Source: Augochlora pura (taxonomy: Eukaryota > Arthropoda > Insecta > Hymenoptera > Halictidae). Taken from it: DNA of 64,000 nt. Below the pieces are notes generated by a model. The model searched no databases. It saw only the letters and a program-made list of their open reading frames with translations, and was not told the DNA's origin. Below are positions 59,441 through 64,000 of the stretch, in pieces (the first letter of the stretch is position 1; every line of letters begins with the position of its first letter). A program made the translations under genes and the position numbers. The stretch is taken from the NCBI RefSeq assembly GCF_028453695.1, contig NC_135781.1, positions 30,379,640-30,443,639 on the forward strand. The letters run 5' to 3'.

Positions 59441-61954
59441 CGCTCCTACAGCGGCGTAGAGTAGATTAGAGTATTCCACAGGGTGTCGCACAATGAAACC
59501 GGGCCGGGCGACAGCCATCTGGCCGCCGGTCGCAGTAAATCCACGGTCTCGCGATACAATTCTTAAACGATAATTGGAACGCCGTGTCGGCAATCTGTTA
59601 CCGGGAGAAATTCATCTGGCCGTTGTGCGTGCACCTATTGTTCCGAGAGAGCCGCGATGCCGCGTGAGGTGCATAAATCCTGGGCCCCGTCCACGTCGCG
59701 GAACAACCGGAGGGGGGTGCCAGGGGCGCCAACGTATCTCGGGATATCGACGTTTCCTTCCGTCCGAACTTTCGCTCCTCTCTCCTTCTCTGTTCCCCCC
59801 TCTCTCTCTCTCTCTCTCTTTCTCTGTCCCGCTCTCTATCTATCCCGGCGAGATGTTATCCCGACACATCGCTAGTTAAAATCTCATCTCCTCTCGTCGC
59901 TTTATCCGCGCCGCTCGTTAATATCCCGGCGATGACGTATTGGACGTAAATCGGGCCACTTGGCAGGGTCGACCACTCCATAAGACGGATCGCCGCCCGG
60001 CTTTTTACAAGTTGCCGTCGACATTGAATACGCGATGAACCCCCGCCGGCCACGAGGGACTCCCTATAAATATAGATCGAGTCGTTTTCGTCGAATGTTG
60101 TTTTGAATATTAATGAACGCGTTGCATATTCGATGCGCTTATAATGTGGACGATTGCACGGTGCCCCGGCAAAAATTTAATAAAGTTTATCGATGCGCCG
60201 AGCGGGGCCGAGGCAAGCCGTCGCGCCATCGCTTGGGCTGCTGCTCGTCGGACCCGGCACGGGGGTTTTATAAATTGTTTATCCGTTCGTAAGGGGCGCG
60301 CCGGAAGCGCGGTAATCGACGAACGAAATTACCGCGCGGAAATCTTGATTCCGTAATTCGCAGTCTGCCGAACGTAAAACGACGCGCACCGCCGCGAATT
60401 CGGAACCCAGAGGGGCTGAATCTCGAATTAGGAAAGGCGAGTCGAAATGCAAAGTTGCAGCTGCAGAATGCGTACTGCGCTCGGCGGGAGAGCGCGCGCG
60501 CGCGGGGGGAAGGGATCTTCCGAGTTTCTTCGCTGCAGTTGCCAGCACAAACGCCCCGACGAACTGTCCGGGATTACCACTTCATCGAAGATACTTGTCA
60601 GCTGGCTACAACTTTCGAATCCACGGTCCCCTGCGAATTCGCTGACCAATGTCGCCGATACACTGCCGGGTCTCTGTGCCGCATTGATCCCAGTGTATTC
60701 AGCCACCGAGATCAGGAAGTTTTTAATCCCCCCGCATCCCTCGAATGCTAATCGAATTTAAGCGGCGAGGTATAGGCAACGATTTGACGAACAGCGAATT
60801 GGAAGGAAGTTGATGGTAGACGATTAGGAGTCAGGATGTTATGCAGATTGAGATTGGAAGTGATGATGGTAGTCTCTTCACCTTGTTTTAGATAAAAATA
60901 AGAGTATAACTGTTTTAACGCTGGAATAAATAACTTATAAAGGTGTCTTTGGAATTTGAATAGTCGTAATTGAAAAAAGTTGTATCTTAAAAAGAGACTC
61001 GACATTTTTATGGGTACTGTAAATCTAATGTCAATTGATAACGTTTATTTAATTAAATATTTACAGTAGACAGGTTCTATTCAAAATCTCACGTCTGTTA
61101 TATTTTTCCTATATTATACACTACTGTATACATTAATATATTCATTATACATTATACTTATTCTGCGCACTACAATTTTCTTATTTTCCATCTTCCTTTG
61201 TATCATATACATGTACATATTCCAATCTTTATCGCGCTCGTGCAACGACCAGATCAAATCTCTAATAAAAATTCCTTTCCACCTACATATACAAACAAAC
61301 AAATACAAAAATACAAATTTAATCATCGCGATACGAACAGCTCGAACACAATGCGCCGACGGATGAAATCGACGGCCATCGGCGAGGAAGCAGAAACGAT
61401 ATCGATAGCGAACGATATCGGGAACGCCGTGGTCCGGCTAATTAGAGTCAGTTTCTTCGCAATGCGTCTCGAATCGGGAACGCGCGCTCGCTCCGTAGCC
61501 GATCAAGTATCGCAGTCACGAAGACCCGCTCATTAGACGCGTCAACGTTAATACGTGGAACGCTTCGGGAATCGAAGGTAGACGCTAATTACGAGAAATT
61601 ATCCCTCGCCGTCTCCTCCCCCGCCGCGCATCGGGAGCGAGTTGCGTGTACGCGACTTGACGCCTCGATATTTCGCCAGGCAGCTCTGGAAAACAGCTCG
61701 CAGAGGAGGAGGGGAGGGGGAGGAGGAGGCGGAGGAGGAGAATCGCTGCCGCGATAACGATGTTGCGTCGCTTCCGATGAGAACGAAGCTTTGTTCGACG
61801 GGCCGGAAGCGGATACCGCTCATCAAGGACCATCGGTCCGGCCCACAATGCGCGTTTTTCCCTTCCACCGAGAATGGGGTGCGGATCGCGAGCGATGGAA
61901 ACCGGCGCGAACGACGAGCGGAAACAGAAGAGAGAACGACGAAACGCTGGTGTC
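59441..61954. other. Non-coding sequence, no gene seen
   Basis: GC-rich at 59560-60740, AT-rich at 60750-61340, then GC-rich. A CG run lies at 60488-60502. Several overlapping frames of about 100 codons near 60279-60761 are unrecognised. Confidence 0.5.
59800..59825. repeat. (CT)n microsatellite
   Basis: About 26 bases of CT following a C run, within a CT-rich zone from 59770 to 59850. Confidence 0.85.
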
Positions 61955-62025
61955 GAAGAGAGGGAGAACGAGAGAAAGAGACAGAGAGAGTGTGAGAGAG
62001 AGAGAGAGAGAGAGAGAGAAGAGAG
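61955..62025. repeat. (GA)n tract
   Basis: GAGAGGGAGAACGAGAGAAA-type purine sequence leading into about 26 bases of pure GA at 61994-62019. Confidence 0.9.
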
Positions 62026-63293
62026 CCGTCTGTTCCGCAACGTGCCGGTAGGCATCGACAGCGATTCCGGGATCAACGGCGCGATTAATGGCGGCAAGAT
62101 CATTTGCCAACCCCTTTCTCTATGCTGGCGTTCGCTTTAACAAGTGTCAGCCATTACCGAGAGCCGGCACGAAAAAGAGGAACGCCGTAATGACTCCGAT
62201 CCCGGATCGAAAACAGTGGTTGCCTGACCCGTCGTTAATGGCTTTCAAACAAACTGGAACCGCCTGTTTCTATCCCCTCCCACCGTTGTTCGAATTATTA
62301 TTCGACAAAAGGCTCGAGGCCCTTTCTCTCGTTCCTTCGGCGATCATTTTTCGGGTCGGCCGCCGGCGAGCTCTTTCGGGGCCGCGTTTCAATGAAAGGG
62401 CGCGCATTTGACGGGGCCAAGCGTTTTTCCTGTTTGCTCCGTCGAGGAATTTCTGTGCGCCGACTAGAGAAATAAGAGGACGAAGGCATCGCTGAAAGGA
62501 TGAGACGGAAACCGGCAACATTAAGGACTCGCGGCGCAAATTACGGCCCTCAGTTAACCGCCGTCGACCCGGAGAAGAGGAGCGAAGAGAAATTTCGCGG
62601 CATGAAAAAGTCAAATTGATCGGAGACAAATAGCGGCGGCGACGAGCAACCGAACCGGAGTTTCAGGTCGCGAGAGCTATAAAGTCTCGGGTATCTATCC
62701 GGTACTCTAACGACTCCGGCAACGAAACTCTGTGCCGCTGTCGTTGCATATTCGAGCAGCGTCAGCCGGAGGAACCGGCTGGCGGATTCCTCGCCGCCAT
62801 CAGCTGGGAATCCCCCAAGAAATCTGTCCCGTGGCCTCTGCGCGACGGTCGGGCCCGTTGCGGGCTAGGATTCAGGTACAAATACGGCGGCACGGGGAAT
62901 CCCCGGGTTAAATTACGCGAACCCATTAAGGTGCTCGAGATCCATAGCTACTTAAAACAATCATAGCTAAGCTGGCGGCGGCGGAGACGGGCGGGCTCGC
63001 GCGGCCCGTAGACGCGGACGGAATGGGAACGAGGGACGGGCTCGGATAGCAGCGACGAGGACGCGGTCCGACGCGCGATCCGACGCGACGGGGCTGGATT
63101 TAATTAAAATTTAATTCGCCAACGGGGGCGCGAGAAGACGGGGGGAGGGGAAGGGGGGAGAGAAGGGGGCGGACGGGGCCCCCCGACTAATCCACAAGTT
63201 TCAGCCGGTGCACGGGAGCGAGCCCCGGTGTGCATGTGTCCGCAGAACCTGCCAGCCGAGTGATCCGGCGTTGAGCGCAGCCAGACCGGGACT

Positions 63294-63302
<9 letters not shown>
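62026..63302. other. GC-rich sequence near the right edge
   Basis: CpG-rich throughout, with a TATAAAG word at about 62679 and TTTAATTAAAATTTAATT at 63099-63116. It could be the upstream or first-exon region of a gene lying beyond the window, but no coding start, splice site or initiator can be defended. Confidence 0.3.

Positions 63303-63331
<29 letters not shown>
63303..63331. repeat. (CT)n microsatellite
   Basis: About 29 bases of pure CT in GC-rich sequence. Confidence 0.9.
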
Positions 63332-63334
<3 letters not shown>

Positions 63335-63876
63335 CTCCTCCGTACACTCTGAAGTCGCCGCGCGAGGGGTTCAACGGTGATTCGGGGATTGCTCGAGGGT
63401 TACCGAGACGCCGGATGGGAACCGGCGCACACGAGAGGGCGAAGCACGAGGGGACAGGGGATTACCGCTAAAAGCGTACAAATCCTTCGGCTGAACGCCG
63501 CGCGCGCGGCGAGACGGGAAAAGGGACGCGGCGGCGACGGCGGAGGCGGAGGCGGCGAGAAACGAAGCGGGCGAGACTGCGCTTTTGACCAGGTTCGCCG
63601 CGGCGAGGGGTGAACAGCCCGCGAAAAGGGGTGACGAACCTGGGGCTGGAAGTGAGTTGCTAGTTTAGGCCGTCGTCGCAAGCCGCTGAAACTTTGCGAC
63701 GATCCACGGGACCGGCGAAACTCCTGCGAGTTCCTCCGACCAGCGTCGAGTCACCGCCCGCTCCGTCGCCCCCCCCCCCCCCTCCCCCCTCGTCCGCCGC
63801 GTCCACCCCGCTCCGCCCTCTCCCGAGCCACACGTTTCGTTCTCCGCCTCGTTTCCGCGGCGCCGCGAGCTCTCCC
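63332..63876. other. GC-rich, C-rich sequence ending at the gap
   Basis: Very GC-rich with GGCGGCGACGGCGGAGGCGG near 63529 and a 14-base C run at 63769-63782 followed by more C-rich sequence. Frames on both strands are open because of composition. Its extreme composition probably explains why the assembly breaks just after it. Confidence 0.6.
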
Positions 63877-63976
63877 NNNNNNNNNNNNNNNNNNNNNNNN
63901 NNNNNNNNNNNNNNNNNNNNNNNNNNNNNNNNNNNNNNNNNNNNNNNNNNNNNNNNNNNNNNNNNNNNNNNNNNNN
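63877..63976. other. Assembly gap (100 N)
   Basis: Exactly 100 N, the conventional size for a gap of unknown length. Only 24 bases follow, so the continuity of the last stretch with the rest cannot be judged. Confidence 0.98.
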
Positions 63977-64000
63977 ATGGCAGTGGGAGTGTAAGAATTA

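Overview
No gene can be supported in this 64 kb window. It reads as non-coding DNA (intergenic or a very large intron) from an insect, most likely a hymenopteran such as a bee or ant. The reasons are abundant, undepleted CpG, a mosaic of GC-rich unique sequence and AT-rich valleys of about 0.5-1.5 kb, very frequent (GA)n/(CT)n tracts, many TAATTA-type words, and numerous short TTAA-flanked elements. The organism call is inferred from sequence texture; no diagnostic gene was seen. No open frame resembles a protein family I recognise. The longest frames (about 200-240 codons) lie across simple repeats or GC-rich sequence open in several frames at once, and many begin at non-ATG codons.

What can be annotated is mostly repeat and mobile DNA. 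The dominant signal is a set of small non-autonomous elements with TTAA at both ends and termini of the form TTAACCCTTTGCAC or TTAACCCCTTG, as expected of piggyBac-type miniature elements (MITEs). I separate family A (about 230-325 bp, the most numerous), family B (with a subterminal ACGAGTC-GACTCGT palindrome), and single copies D, E and G. Near 11.4-11.9 kb an A copy sits inside a B copy. Near 47.8-48.6 kb two A copies abut, sharing one TTAA, with a third fragment beside them. A separate hairpin family, C, has a copy at 16.5 kb with 72-base arms, a second at 40.8 kb and a fragment at 21.45 kb. No transposase is present.

Tandem repeats form a second layer: a 20-base array at 7.6 kb and an 18-base array at 8.2 kb, a 33-base array at 19.7 kb, a TA/TG-rich array at 24.6 kb, a degenerate 20-base minisatellite at 30.6 kb, a 65-base array at 37.3 kb, a 131-base repeat around 47.7-48.8 kb and a 74-base direct duplication at 54.3 kb. 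About twenty GA/CT microsatellites lie mainly in the GC-rich parts, alongside (CG)n and poly-G/C runs. A 100-base run of N near the right edge is an assembly gap.

Two weak signals could be functional: a possible core promoter near 43.15 kb, directly before a long GA tract, and the GC-rich, CT-tract-bearing right end. A minus-strand frame at 58.8-59.45 kb interrupted only by TAG stops may be a decayed coding relic. AT-rich valleys largely coincide with mobile and tandem repeats; GC-rich stretches look unique and could hold regulatory DNA, but this cannot be shown from one sequence.
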